DNA of 14,103 nucleotides from Gammaproteobacteria bacterium (GCA_022822245.1 JAJECB010000381.1:1-14103), one strand, 5' to 3'; shown: positions 1-7,760, counted from the stretch's first letter. Notes: a model not told the origin generated them from the letters alone. Numbers and translations are program-made.

Positions 1-2
1 GT

Positions 3-1868
3 CGGTGCGGAGGCGTCCAGGACGACAGCGGCGAGATTCAGCATACGCGCACCTGCAATGCGGGCGGCAACCAATCCATCGCGGACTGCCTGTATCTCTA
101 TCGCGAGTTCAAGTCCGAGGCGGTGCGGATGCTCATCCCCGCGGCGGGAAGCATGAATGCAGAGGAGCGCATCACCTCTTTCATCGCGGCATTGGAGCTG
201 GGGCTGCGGCGCCGGTTCGCAGGGGCCGTGGACCACCTGCGAGTGACGACGTGCAGGTTCCCGACCGCGGAGTCCGGAGTGGGGATCGAGTTCCTGATGC
301 TCTACGACACGGTCCCGGGCGGCACTGGATATCTCAAGCAGATGATGAACGACCCGGCCAATGTGCTCCACATCTTCCGCATGGCTCGGGATGCGCTTGT
401 GGGGTGCGAGTGCAACGCGGACCCATTGAAGGACGGATGCTATCGCTGCTTGTACGCCTATCGCCGAAGCCATGAGATGGCAAGCACGTCCCGCAACGCC
501 GCGCTCGCGGTCCTGAACGCGATGCTCGAGCAGGCAGAGGAATTGCGCGAGGTCGAGGGGGGCCTTCGCTCGGTGAAGGTGAACCCCGTGCTGGACAGCG
601 AGCTCGAAGCACGCTTCATCGAAGCTCTTCGCCGCATCGAGGTGGATGGGACACCGGTTCGCGTGCAGGAAGAGATTGTCGGCGGCAAGCCCGGCTATGT
701 CCTTGCCACCGCGGGGCTGACCTACTACGTGGAGGCGCAGGCGGACTTCGGCGAATCCGACGGTGTTGCGGTTGCGAGCCGCCCCGACTTCGTCATTCGT
801 CCCGCACGAGGGTCGGCGGATCAGCCCCCGATTGCCGTATTCATGGACGGCTTCGAGTACCACCGGGACAGGACCGGCGAGGACTCGGCCAAGCGTTGGG
901 CGCTCGTGCGAGCGGGATACCTGGTGTGGTCACTGACATGGCACGATCTCGAGGCGGTGCTCGATACGGGCAGCGATACGCTGGATGTACTCGGCGATGA
1001 CGATGGCCGCATGGCGCAGTTGCAGCGAACACTGGACACTCGCTGGGAGACCGGTTCGCTCCGCGATCGACTGTCGGGTCCTTCCCTTGAATTGCTCGTT
1101 CGCTACCTTCAGAAGCCTGGTACGCGGGCCTGGAAGCGTGCCGTCTTCACGCGCCTCCTTGGTCTCTTCGAGCCCGCCAACATGACGACCGCGGACCTCG
1201 AGCGCGCGTTTGCCGATGCCATCGCCGGAGCGCTGCCGCCCATGCTCCGGGACGTCTTCGGCGCCCTGCCCGACGCGACCGCTCGCGCCGGCCGAGGTGG
1301 ATGGTGCAACACGGCTCCGGCCCATACCCAAGTCTTCGTGGCCGTCCCGTTGGCCGCCGTGGACCCTCCGGACCCGGACGAAATGATGGTTGCCCTGCAT
1401 CTCGACGATGCTGCCCCGTCCGATCAGCAAGACTATCGGCGCGAATGGAACGGCGTCTTGCGACTTTACAACCTGCTGCAATTCCTGCCCAACGGCTGGT
1501 GGACCACGTCGTCGGGAGTCGAGCACGACCTCTACCCCGAGCTCCCCATTGCCGAGCCCGCAATTGAAACGTCCGATCGGGGTGCATGGGCCGAAGCCAT
1601 GTCCTTGGCTGACCCCAGGCTCCATCCCGCGATGGAGGCGCTGGCCGCCAGTGGCATCCCGCCGCCGGACGTCGGCTTCGAGCTGGGCGGCGGCGACGGC
1701 GAAGTCATTGCCGAGGCGGAGCTTGCCTGGGAAACCGAGCGCGGTGCGGTCCTGCTGGCGCCGGAGGCGCACCCGCCCTTCGCGGAAGCCGGCTGGCGCA
1801 CGTTCGCGGCGGAGGCCACGGACCTCACCGAGGCCATCCTCGCCTGGTGGGCGGAGGGCCACCCATGA
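3..1868 (+). CDS. DUF1998-type zinc-binding protein with nuclease-like domain, C-terminal part (5' end off window)
   Basis: The frame is open from base 3 with no stop, so the gene enters from the left; 621 residues are visible. Numbering from base 3, Cys/His-rich sequence lies at residues 2-29, and a compact cluster has Cys135, Cys137, Cys146 and Cys149 in the pattern CxC...GCYRCLY. That pattern is typical of the DUF1998/MZB zinc-binding region, which usually follows a DEAD/DEAH helicase core; such a core would be outside the window (inference). Residues about 195-320 resemble a PD-(D/E)XK or Vsr/DUF559-like nuclease fold: PDFVI at 261-265, then a hydrophobic strand ending MDGFEYH at 281-287. 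The last 300 residues are not recognised. The stop overlaps the next start (ATGA), so the two genes are probably co-translated. DUF1998 helicases occur in defence systems such as DISARM and Druantia, but no specific system can be assigned. Confidence 0.85.
   Translation, partial: RCGGVQDDSGEIQHTRTCNAGGNQSIADCLYLYREFKSEAVRMLIPAAGSMNAEERITSFIAALELGLRRRFAGAVDHLRVTTCRFPTAESGVGIEFLMLYDTVPGGTGYLKQMMNDPANVLHIFRMARDALVGCECNADPLKDGCYRCLYAYRRSHEMASTSRNAALAVLNAMLEQAEELREVEGGLRSVKVNPVLDSELEARFIEALRRIEVDGTPVRVQEEIVGGKPGYVLATAGLTYYVEAQADFGESDGVAVASRPDFVIRPARGSADQPPIAVFMDGFEYHRDRTGEDSAKRWALVRAGYLVWSLTWHDLEAVLDTGSDTLDVLGDDDGRMAQLQRTLDTRWETGSLRDRLSGPSLELLVRYLQKPGTRAWKRAVFTRLLGLFEPANMTTADLERAFADAIAGALPPMLRDVFGALPDATARAGRGGWCNTAPAHTQVFVAVPLAAVDPPDPDEMMVALHLDDAAPSDQQDYRREWNGVLRLYNLLQFLPNGWWTTSSGVEHDLYPELPIAEPAIETSDRGAWAEAMSLADPRLHPAMEALAASGIPPPDVGFELGGGDGEVIAEAELAWETERGAVLLAPEAHPPFAEAGWRTFAAEATDLTEAILAWWAEGHP
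1853..1868 (+). promoter_or_regulatory. Shine-Dalgarno and ATGA start/stop overlap between the two left-block genes
   Basis: GGAGGG at 1853-1858 lies six bases before ATG 1865, and the upstream stop TGA (1866-1868) is inside the ATGA. This fixes the helicase start and points to translational coupling of the pair. Confidence 0.75.
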
Positions 1869-3985
1869 CCGAGCCACGAATGGCAATGTCGGCCGACTTT
1901 CTGACCGCTTTCGCGAAGCTGCCGTCGCAGCAGCAACGCCAAGTGCGGACCATGACTGGGCGGTTCGAGCGGGATTCCCGATCCTCGGGGCTCAACTACG
2001 AGAAGATCGCGGGCGCGATGGACCCGAACATGCGCTCGATCCGCATCGACGGAAGCTACCGGGCCATCGTCCTCAAGCCGGACGAAGGCAACATCCACGT
2101 GCTGCTGTGGGCCGACAAGCACGATGATGCTTACCAGTGGGCCACCCGGCATTCGTGCAGCGTCAACTCGGAAACCGGGGCGTTGCAGGTATACCAGCCC
2201 CGGCAGGTCGTCGAGCAAGCCCCCGAGCCGTCGGCGGCGGACGAACCAGGCATCTTCGGGCAGCTCAAGCGTCGGGAGCTGCTGCGTCTCGGCGTCCCCG
2301 CGAGGATGGTGAGTGAAGTTCTCGGCATCCGCGATGAGGCGGATCTGGAGGAGATGGCGGCGCGGTTGCCCGTCGAGGCCTACGAAGCTCTCTTTCTGTA
2401 CATGGCGGGAGAGACCTACGAGCAGATCATCCTCGAGCGTGAAACGCCATCGGAGCCGGTGGACACCGCCGACTTCGCGGCGGCACTCGTCCGCGACGAC
2501 ACCCGTTCCCGGTTCGTCGTCATCGAGAACGACCGTGAGCTGGAGGAGATGTTCAGCGCCCCGCTGGAGCGCTGGCGGGTGTTTCTGCACCCGTCTCAGC
2601 GCCGGCTGGTCGAACGTCTGTGGAACGGCCCGGTTCGCGTGCTCGGTGGTGCCGGCACCGGGAAGACCGTCGTCGCCATGCACCGGGCCCGCTGGCTCGC
2701 GAGGAACCTGCCCGACGGCGGTCGCGTTCTGTTCACGACGTTCACCCGCAACCTCGCGGCTGACATCGAACAGAACCTCCGCGCCATCTGCACCCCGGAG
2801 GAGATGGAGCGCATCGAAGTCGTGAACCTCGATCGCTGGGTGCAACGCCTCTTGCGGGGAAGGGGCTACCGTTTCCGCCTCGTCTTCGAGCGCCACCCGG
2901 ACGCGTGGCGGGAAGCGGTTGCGAAGAAGCCGCTTGGCCTCGGGTTCTCCGACCGTTTCTACAACGACGAGTGGGAGCGGGTGATTCAGGCCAACGGGGT
3001 GGAAACGCGGGAAGAGTACCTGCGCGTTGCGAGGACCGGGCGCGGTGTCCGGCTGAATCGGGCGACACGTGCGGAGGTCTGGCGAGTATTCGAGGAGTAT
3101 CGCGCCCAGTTGGCCGAGCGCGGAGTCATGGAAGCGGCGGATTGCTATCGCGCGGCCGCGGCCATCCTCGGGCGCGAGCGTGCAGAAGCCGCCGCAGAGT
3201 CGGCGTCGCGGGGCGGGAACTTCGCGTCGGTAGTGGTCGATGAGGCCCAAGACATGGTGGCCCCGGCTTGGCGGCTCATCCGCGGGATCGTCCCGAACGG
3301 CCCGAACGACCTCTTCATCGTCGGGGATGCCCATCAACGCATCTATTCACGCCATCGCGTCGTTCTGAGTCGCTGCGGCATCGAAATCCGGGGCCGCGCG
3401 AAGAAGCTCCGGCTGAACTACCGCACCACCGAGGAAACCCGCCGCTGGGCGGATGGGCTGCTCGAACGCCATTCCATAGACGACCTGGACGGCGGTACGG
3501 ACGACAATCGCGCCGTGCGCTCCGTCGCACACGGCCCGGACCCCCACGTGATGCACTTCCAGACCAGAGCCGAACAGGCCGCGTGGCTCGTCCGCTACCT
3601 GAAGGATCTGTCGAGCCGGGACGAATTGCTTCGCGGAATTTGCATCGTCGGCCGCACCCGCTTCGAACGCGATAGGCTCGGGAAGGAGCTGATGGACGCC
3701 GATTTGCCCCTGGAGCTGCTGGAGGCCGACTCTCCGGATGATTCAGCCGGCGGCGTGCGTCTCGCCACCATGCACCGGGTAAAGGGCCTGGAATTTGACC
3801 GGATGGTGATCGCGAGCGTGAACGAAGACCTCGTTCCTTTGGCCGCCGTCATCCCCGAAGATGGCAGCCGGGAGCGGACTGCGGCCGAGACCGCCGAACG
3901 TGCGCTTCTCTACGTCGCCGCCACCCGTGCCAAGAAGGACCTGACCATATTGAGCTTCGGAACCCCGAGCCCGTTCCTGGACTGA
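1865..3985 (+). CDS. UvrD/Rep-family SF1 helicase with N-terminal RelE-like domain
   Basis: 706 residues from ATG 1865, chosen because it overlaps the previous stop and has GGAGGG at 1853-1858, six bases upstream; an in-frame GTG at 1847 is less likely. Residues about 8-98 resemble the RelE/ParE toxin fold: a helical start, then IRIDGSYR and LLWADKHDDAYQWA strands. A helical linker of unknown role follows. The helicase core has Walker A GGAGTGKT at 261-268, Walker B VVVDEAQD at 456-463, the LRLNYRTT motif at 515-522, the HRVKGLEFD motif within 634-645 and LLYVAATRA at 681-689, so an active SF1A ATPase is expected. The frame is intact. It is cytoplasmic and likely acts on DNA with the upstream DUF1998 protein. 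Whether the RelE-like part cleaves RNA or only binds nucleic acid cannot be told from sequence. Confidence 0.92.
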   Translation: MTEPRMAMSADFLTAFAKLPSQQQRQVRTMTGRFERDSRSSGLNYEKIAGAMDPNMRSIRIDGSYRAIVLKPDEGNIHVLLWADKHDDAYQWATRHSCSVNSETGALQVYQPRQVVEQAPEPSAADEPGIFGQLKRRELLRLGVPARMVSEVLGIRDEADLEEMAARLPVEAYEALFLYMAGETYEQIILERETPSEPVDTADFAAALVRDDTRSRFVVIENDRELEEMFSAPLERWRVFLHPSQRRLVERLWNGPVRVLGGAGTGKTVVAMHRARWLARNLPDGGRVLFTTFTRNLAADIEQNLRAICTPEEMERIEVVNLDRWVQRLLRGRGYRFRLVFERHPDAWREAVAKKPLGLGFSDRFYNDEWERVIQANGVETREEYLRVARTGRGVRLNRATRAEVWRVFEEYRAQLAERGVMEAADCYRAAAAILGRERAEAAAESASRGGNFASVVVDEAQDMVAPAWRLIRGIVPNGPNDLFIVGDAHQRIYSRHRVVLSRCGIEIRGRAKKLRLNYRTTEETRRWADGLLERHSIDDLDGGTDDNRAVRSVAHGPDPHVMHFQTRAEQAAWLVRYLKDLSSRDELLRGICIVGRTRFERDRLGKELMDADLPLELLEADSPDDSAGGVRLATMHRVKGLEFDRMVIASVNEDLVPLAAVIPEDGSRERTAAETAERALLYVAATRAKKDLTILSFGTPSPFLD

Positions 3986-4019
3986 CCACCCTCGCGCGGA
4001 CGTCGGAAGAAGGAGCTAC

Positions 4020-4265
4020 CTATTTGCTGGGGGTGCCGCCGACGACGATGGTGATGACGAGTTCGTGGGAGGGGCGGTCCTCGGCGGTGCCGGTGACCAG
4101 GTGCCCGTTGAGGCGGCACCAGGCGGGGATGTCGTGGAGCGCGCCCGGGTCGGTGCAGGTCACTTCCAGGGTGTCGCCCGGCGCGAGCCCCTTGACGCGC
4201 TCCTGGGTACGGATGACCGGGAGGGGGCAGAGCAGCCGGCGCGCGTCGAGGGTCGCCCGGGCCAT
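4020..4265 (-). CDS. TusA/SirA-family sulfur carrier protein
   Basis: 81 residues, the normal TusA size. The family active-site motif CPLP is present with Cys13 (LLCPLPVIRTQ), followed by the usual helix, and GDTLEVTCTDPGA matches the second conserved strand-loop. TusA-type proteins carry persulfide sulfur between partners, for example from a cysteine desulfurase to a tRNA thiolation enzyme. The gene starts at ATG 4265, 11 bases after the stop of a PP-loop thiouridylase-like gene, so it may donate sulfur to that enzyme (inference). No clear Shine-Dalgarno is visible, consistent with coupling to the upstream gene. It is convergent with the helicase gene, 34 bases away. TusA paralogues also serve sulfur oxidation and molybdenum cofactor enzymes, so the exact target is open. 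Confidence 0.88.
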   Translation of the reverse strand: MARATLDARRLLCPLPVIRTQERVKGLAPGDTLEVTCTDPGALHDIPAWCRLNGHLVTGTAEDRPSHELVITIVVGGTPSK

Positions 4266-4276
4266 GCGCGCGCGGC

Positions 4277-5365
4277 TCAGACGTACCAGTCGGACGGGAT
4301 CGCGCTCGGGGCCATCGGGGCCACCGGAAGCCGCTGGGTCCGCCGCCCCCCGCCCCCGATCTCCACCTCCACCTGCTCCGCGTCGCGCCCCTGGCTGAAC
4401 CGGGCGGTGAGACGCGCGGCGAGGTGGAGGTCCTCGTCGCTCGGCTCACCGTCAACGTCCACGAGGACGAGCGGCCCGGGGTGGCTCACCGTCCGCAGAT
4501 GCACGAACTGCCCGCGATAGCCGCTCAAGAAATTGTTCTCCCCCTCCTCGCGCCCGACGATGACCTTGAAGTGCGGGCGCGGGCGAAGATGCCGGCCCAC
4601 TTTGAGGAGCATGATGTCGTCGAGCTCGTAGTCGCGCCGGCCGCGGCTCTTCCAGAGGTCGGCGAGCTTGCTCGAGTACTGCCGGTCAGTGAGGAAGCAG
4701 CACCCCCCGGCGGGCTGCGCGTAGTCTTCGATGCCGAAATCGGCCGCGAGGGCGAACTGGGGCTTGCGCGAGCGCCCCGTGAAGTCGTGCAGGCGGTCGC
4801 GCTCCACCCAGCCTTCGCGCTCCGGGAGCGTCGGCGGCAGGCGCTTCGCGCAGAGCGGGCGCAGCAACCGGTCGTCCGCCCCGGACTCTCGCGCCACCAC
4901 CGGCATGGTCTCGCGCCGCTGCGACTTCGGGCGCTGGCCAATCACCTCCCCGGTGATGATGAAGTCGAAGCCGTGCTCCTCCATCCACTCCCGCGCCCGG
5001 CCGACCATGAAGGTCTTGCAGTCGAGACACGGGTTGAGGTTCGCGCCGTAGCCGTGCTTCGGATTGAGGACGACCCGCTTGTACTCCTCGACCACGTCGA
5101 TGAGGTGGAGCTGGATCCCGAGCTGCTCCGCGACCCAGAGCGCGTTGTTGCGGGGGTTGGCGCCACCGCCGTTCGCACGCCGGCGGATCGCGTGGGTGTG
5201 GCCCTCGACGCAGAAGCCGGTGAAGAAGTTGATGCCCTCGACGTGGACCCCCTGCTCGAGGATGGTCCGCGCCGCGAGCATCGAGTCGAGCCCGCCGGAG
5301 ATGAGGGCGACCGCCTTGCGGCCCACCCCCGGCATCGATTCCGCACCGTTCGCGTTCACGTTCAC
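4277..5365 (-). CDS. PP-loop ATPase, MnmA/ThiI-like tRNA thiouridylase family
   Basis: 362 residues from GTG 5365, which overlaps the lysA stop as GTGA; ATG at codon 11 (5335) is an alternative. The N-terminal fold carries the ATP-pyrophosphatase loop ALISGGLDS (SGGLDS at 23-28). NPCLDCK (Cys113, Cys116) and GGCCFLTDRQY (Cys222, Cys223) occupy positions like the catalytic Cys pair of MnmA, which adenylates U34 of tRNA and replaces its oxygen with sulfur. GQRPKSQR at 143-150 is a further conserved-looking block. The C-terminal 110 residues (HFKVIVGREEGENNFL onward) do not look like the MnmA barrel and recall the NFACT-R/DUF814 RNA-binding domain; this is tentative. Genes of this type are often labelled tRNA 2-thiouridylate methyltransferase. 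The TusA-like gene directly downstream supports a sulfur-transfer role. The target nucleotide is unknown. Confidence 0.85.
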   Translation of the reverse strand: MNVNANGAESMPGVGRKAVALISGGLDSMLAARTILEQGVHVEGINFFTGFCVEGHTHAIRRRANGGGANPRNNALWVAEQLGIQLHLIDVVEEYKRVVLNPKHGYGANLNPCLDCKTFMVGRAREWMEEHGFDFIITGEVIGQRPKSQRRETMPVVARESGADDRLLRPLCAKRLPPTLPEREGWVERDRLHDFTGRSRKPQFALAADFGIEDYAQPAGGCCFLTDRQYSSKLADLWKSRGRRDYELDDIMLLKVGRHLRPRPHFKVIVGREEGENNFLSGYRGQFVHLRTVSHPGPLVLVDVDGEPSDEDLHLAARLTARFSQGRDAEQVEVEIGGGGRRTQRLPVAPMAPSAIPSDWYV

Positions 5366-6651
5366 TGCGTCACCGTGGGAGAGAGGGGAAGCCGCGATTC
5401 GAGCGCATGGAGCTCGTCCGCCCGCTCGCGCCGCCGCACCAGGTGCACCCGCTCCCCGTCGACCATGACCTCGGCCGCACGGGGCCGCGAATTGTAATTC
5501 GAACTCATCACGAATCCATAGGCGCCGGCGGAGAGGATCGCCACGAGATCGCCCTCGCGGACGTCGAGCTCCCGGTCCCGCCCGAGGAAGTCCCCGGATT
5601 CGCAGACGGGGCCCGCCACCGTGTAGACGGCCCGGCCCTCGCCGTCCCGCCGCTCGCAGGGGAGGATGCGCGACCAGCCGTCGTAGAGGGCGGGCCGGAT
5701 GAAGTCATTCATGGCCGCGTCCACGATCGCGAAACGGGCGTCGCCGTTGTCCTTCAGGTACTCGACGCGCGCGAGGAGCACCCCCGCGTTCCCGCAGACC
5801 GCCCGCCCCGGCTCGACGAAGACGGTGACCGGCCGGCCGCCGAGGACCTCGCGCACGACCGCGCCGTACTCCGCCGGCGACGGAGGCGTCTCGTCGCGAT
5901 ACCGGATCCCGAGCCCCCCGCCGACATCGACCTCCCGGATCCCGATCCCGTGCCCGGCGAGCTCGTCCACGAGGGCGGCGACCCGCCGGAGCGCATCGCG
6001 GAACGGATCGAGGGAGGTGATCTGCGAGCCGATGTGGCAGCCGACCCCGATCATCCGGAGGGACCGCATCCCCGCCCCCTTCGCGTAGACCGCCCGCGCC
6101 TCCTCGATCGGGATCCCGAACTTGCTGCTCCGAAGGCCGGTCGCGATGTGGGGATGGGTCTTCGGATCGACGTCGGGGTTGACCCGGAGCGCGACCGGCG
6201 CGACCCGGCCGAGCTCGCTCGCCACCTCGGCGAGCCGTTCGAGCTCGGAGACCGACTCCACGTTGAACGAGCGGATCCCCGCCGCGAGCCCCGCCCGCAT
6301 CTCCTCCCGCGACTTGCCGACCCCGGAGAAGATGACGCTTCCCGGATCGCCCCCCGCCGCGAGCACCCGCTCGAGCTCGCCGCCGGAGACGATGTCGAAC
6401 CCGGAACCGAGCCGAGCCAAGGCATCGAGCACGGCGAGGTTCCCGTTCGCCTTGACCGCGAAACAGACCTGGTGGGGCATTCCGGCGAGGGCGTCGTCGA
6501 ACCCGCGCCAGGCCATCTCCAGCGCCGAGCGGGAGTAGACGTAGAGGGGGGTGCCGAATCGCTCGGCGAGATCGGAAAGCCGCGAACCCTCGGCGAAGAG
6601 CGCGTCGCCGCGGTACGGGAACGGCTCGAACGCCGGCGGTTCGCTCGGCAT
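5362..6651 (-). CDS. lysA: Diaminopimelate decarboxylase
   Basis: 429 residues from ATG 6651, the usual LysA length. The reading frame stays open far upstream, but family similarity starts right after this ATG. It catalyses the PLP-dependent decarboxylation of meso-diaminopimelate to L-lysine, the last step of lysine synthesis, in the cytoplasm. The PLP lysine is Lys67 in CFAVKANGN. His206 lies in GCHIGSQ, the glycine loop is DVGGGLGIR at 242-250, EPGRA is at 280-284, and the substrate-contacting Cys350-Glu351 are in GPVCESGD. The C-terminal AGAYGFVMSSNYN block is also typical. No strong Shine-Dalgarno is seen; the gene begins 38 bases after lptM, so it is probably co-transcribed with it. The stop overlaps the next start (GTGA). 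dapF, a frequent partner of lysA, is not in this window. Confidence 0.97.
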   Translation of the reverse strand: MPSEPPAFEPFPYRGDALFAEGSRLSDLAERFGTPLYVYSRSALEMAWRGFDDALAGMPHQVCFAVKANGNLAVLDALARLGSGFDIVSGGELERVLAAGGDPGSVIFSGVGKSREEMRAGLAAGIRSFNVESVSELERLAEVASELGRVAPVALRVNPDVDPKTHPHIATGLRSSKFGIPIEEARAVYAKGAGMRSLRMIGVGCHIGSQITSLDPFRDALRRVAALVDELAGHGIGIREVDVGGGLGIRYRDETPPSPAEYGAVVREVLGGRPVTVFVEPGRAVCGNAGVLLARVEYLKDNGDARFAIVDAAMNDFIRPALYDGWSRILPCERRDGEGRAVYTVAGPVCESGDFLGRDRELDVREGDLVAILSAGAYGFVMSSNYNSRPRAAEVMVDGERVHLVRRRERADELHALESRLPLSPTVTQ

Positions 6652-6689
6652 GGGAACGGCCACGGGACCGGGGACGGGTGCAGGGGTGG

Positions 6690-6923
6690 TCAGGCGGGCG
6701 CGAGACGGACCGCGGCCGCCCCGTCTTCCCCGGCCGCGGTGCCCGGCTCGATCGACGGCTTCGTCACCGGCCTCTCGACGCTGGCCGCGAGTGAAGCCTT
6801 CTCCGGCAGGTAGAGGGGACCGGACTGCCCGCACCCGCCGAAGGTGAGGATCATCGCCCCGCCCGCAACGGCGAGGGCGAGCGCCGCGCCGGGTGTGCGG
6901 CGGCCACGTTCGTGCTTGCGCAT
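6690..6923 (-). CDS. lptM: LptM-type small lipoprotein (YifL-like)
   Basis: 77 residues. ATG 6923 is supported by GAGGAGG at 6929-6935, five bases upstream. A basic start (MRKHERGRR) and a hydrophobic segment at about 12-28 form a lipoprotein signal peptide, with the lipidated residue likely Cys31. The sequence around it, GCGQSGPLYLPE, is the hallmark of the LptM/YifL family. In E. coli LptM associates with the LptDE lipopolysaccharide translocon and helps its assembly at the outer membrane. The -3 residue of the lipobox is Phe rather than Leu, which is slightly unusual. The rest (41-77) is low-complexity and probably flexible. It heads the lptM-lysA-PP-loop-tusA run, and lptM next to lysA is a common arrangement in gamma- and betaproteobacteria. 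The open frame extends upstream, but that part is spurious. Confidence 0.92.
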   Translation of the reverse strand: MRKHERGRRTPGAALALAVAGGAMILTFGGCGQSGPLYLPEKASLAASVERPVTKPSIEPGTAAGEDGAAAVRLAPA

Positions 6924-7061
6924 GCTCGCCTCCTCGATGGTCGGGGCCGTCGCCGTCCGGCGGTCCGCTGCACGCTCGCCGCGCGAGGCGACCCCCCGCT
7001 TCCGGAAGCATGGAAGGCACGGATCGTTGCACAGCCCGGACGATACCTTCAACATGACTTC
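6924..7061. other. Divergent intergenic region between lptM and carboxylesterase
   Basis: This 138-base gap should hold the promoters for both the lptM operon and the esterase gene. The only clear element is the lptM Shine-Dalgarno at 6929-6935. I see no convincing -35/-10 pair in either direction and no repeats. Confidence 0.6.
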
Positions 7062-7760
7062 GTGCACGCTCCCCCCATCATCCACGACCCGCTCGACCGC
7101 GCGCCCACCGCCGCCGTCATCTGGCTCCACGGCCTCGGCGCGGACGGCCACGACTTCGCGCCCATCGTCCCCGAGCTCGGTGCGGTCCGGGATTGGACCC
7201 GGTTCGTCTTCCCCCACGCGCCTCCGCGCCCGGTCTCCATCAACTTCGGCATGACGATGCGGGCCTGGTACGACATCCGCGACGAGGGCGGCACCTTCGT
7301 CTCCGATCCGGACGATCTGCACGCGTCGCAGCGCACCGTCGAGGCGCTCGTCGAGGACGAGGTCCGGGCCGGCATCCCCGCCGACCGGATCGTCCTCGCG
7401 GGGTTCTCTCAGGGCGGGGCGGTCGCGCTCCAGGCGGCCCTGCGCCATCCCCGCCGCCTCGCCGGCGTGCTCGCGCTTTCCACCTACCTTCCCCTCGCCG
7501 ACACCCTCGCCGCGGAGCGCTCCGCCGCCAACGCGGAAGTTCCGGTGCTCATGGCCCACGGAGAGCTCGACCCGCTCGTCGGCGTGGACCGGGCGATCGC
7601 TTCCCGCGACACCCTCCAGCGCCTCGGCTACGAGATCGAGTGGCGCACCTATCCGATGCCCCACGCGGTGTGTCCCGAGGAGATACGGGACATCGCGGAC
7701 TGGCTCGTCCGGGTCGTGCCGGACGCCGCCCCGGAGCGATCCCTTTCTTCGTCCCCCTGA
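7062..7760 (+). CDS. Carboxylesterase / alpha-beta hydrolase (phospholipase/carboxylesterase family)
   Basis: 232 residues from GTG 7062. The frame is open back to 6912, but that would run into lptM, and family similarity begins just after the GTG (AAVIWLHGLGADGHDF). No good Shine-Dalgarno is seen, so the start is the weak point. HGLGADGHD provides the oxyanion loop. The nucleophile is Ser116 in GFSQGG, with Asp170 in HGELDP and His201 in PMPHAV completing the triad. Family members are cytoplasmic serine esterases acting on short-chain esters, lysophospholipids or acyl-thioesters; the natural substrate here cannot be deduced. The length matches the family (about 220 residues). It is divergent from lptM and converges on rhlB with a 55-base gap that holds GGGCCGA-like repeats and no clear terminator. 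Confidence 0.92.
   Translation: MHAPPIIHDPLDRAPTAAVIWLHGLGADGHDFAPIVPELGAVRDWTRFVFPHAPPRPVSINFGMTMRAWYDIRDEGGTFVSDPDDLHASQRTVEALVEDEVRAGIPADRIVLAGFSQGGAVALQAALRHPRRLAGVLALSTYLPLADTLAAERSAANAEVPVLMAHGELDPLVGVDRAIASRDTLQRLGYEIEWRTYPMPHAVCPEEIRDIADWLVRVVPDAAPERSLSSSP

Noticed and set aside
1532..3337. Long minus-strand reading frame antisense to the two left-block genes
   Set aside because: It lies opposite two well-supported genes with clear motifs and has no recognisable domain; long antisense frames are expected at this GC content.
4424..6813. Plus-strand frames of 357 and 468 codons across the PP-loop gene and lysA
   Set aside because: They are complementary shadows of genes with full catalytic motifs, and their residue make-up (Arg/Asp/Pro/Glu-rich) is typical of antisense frames.
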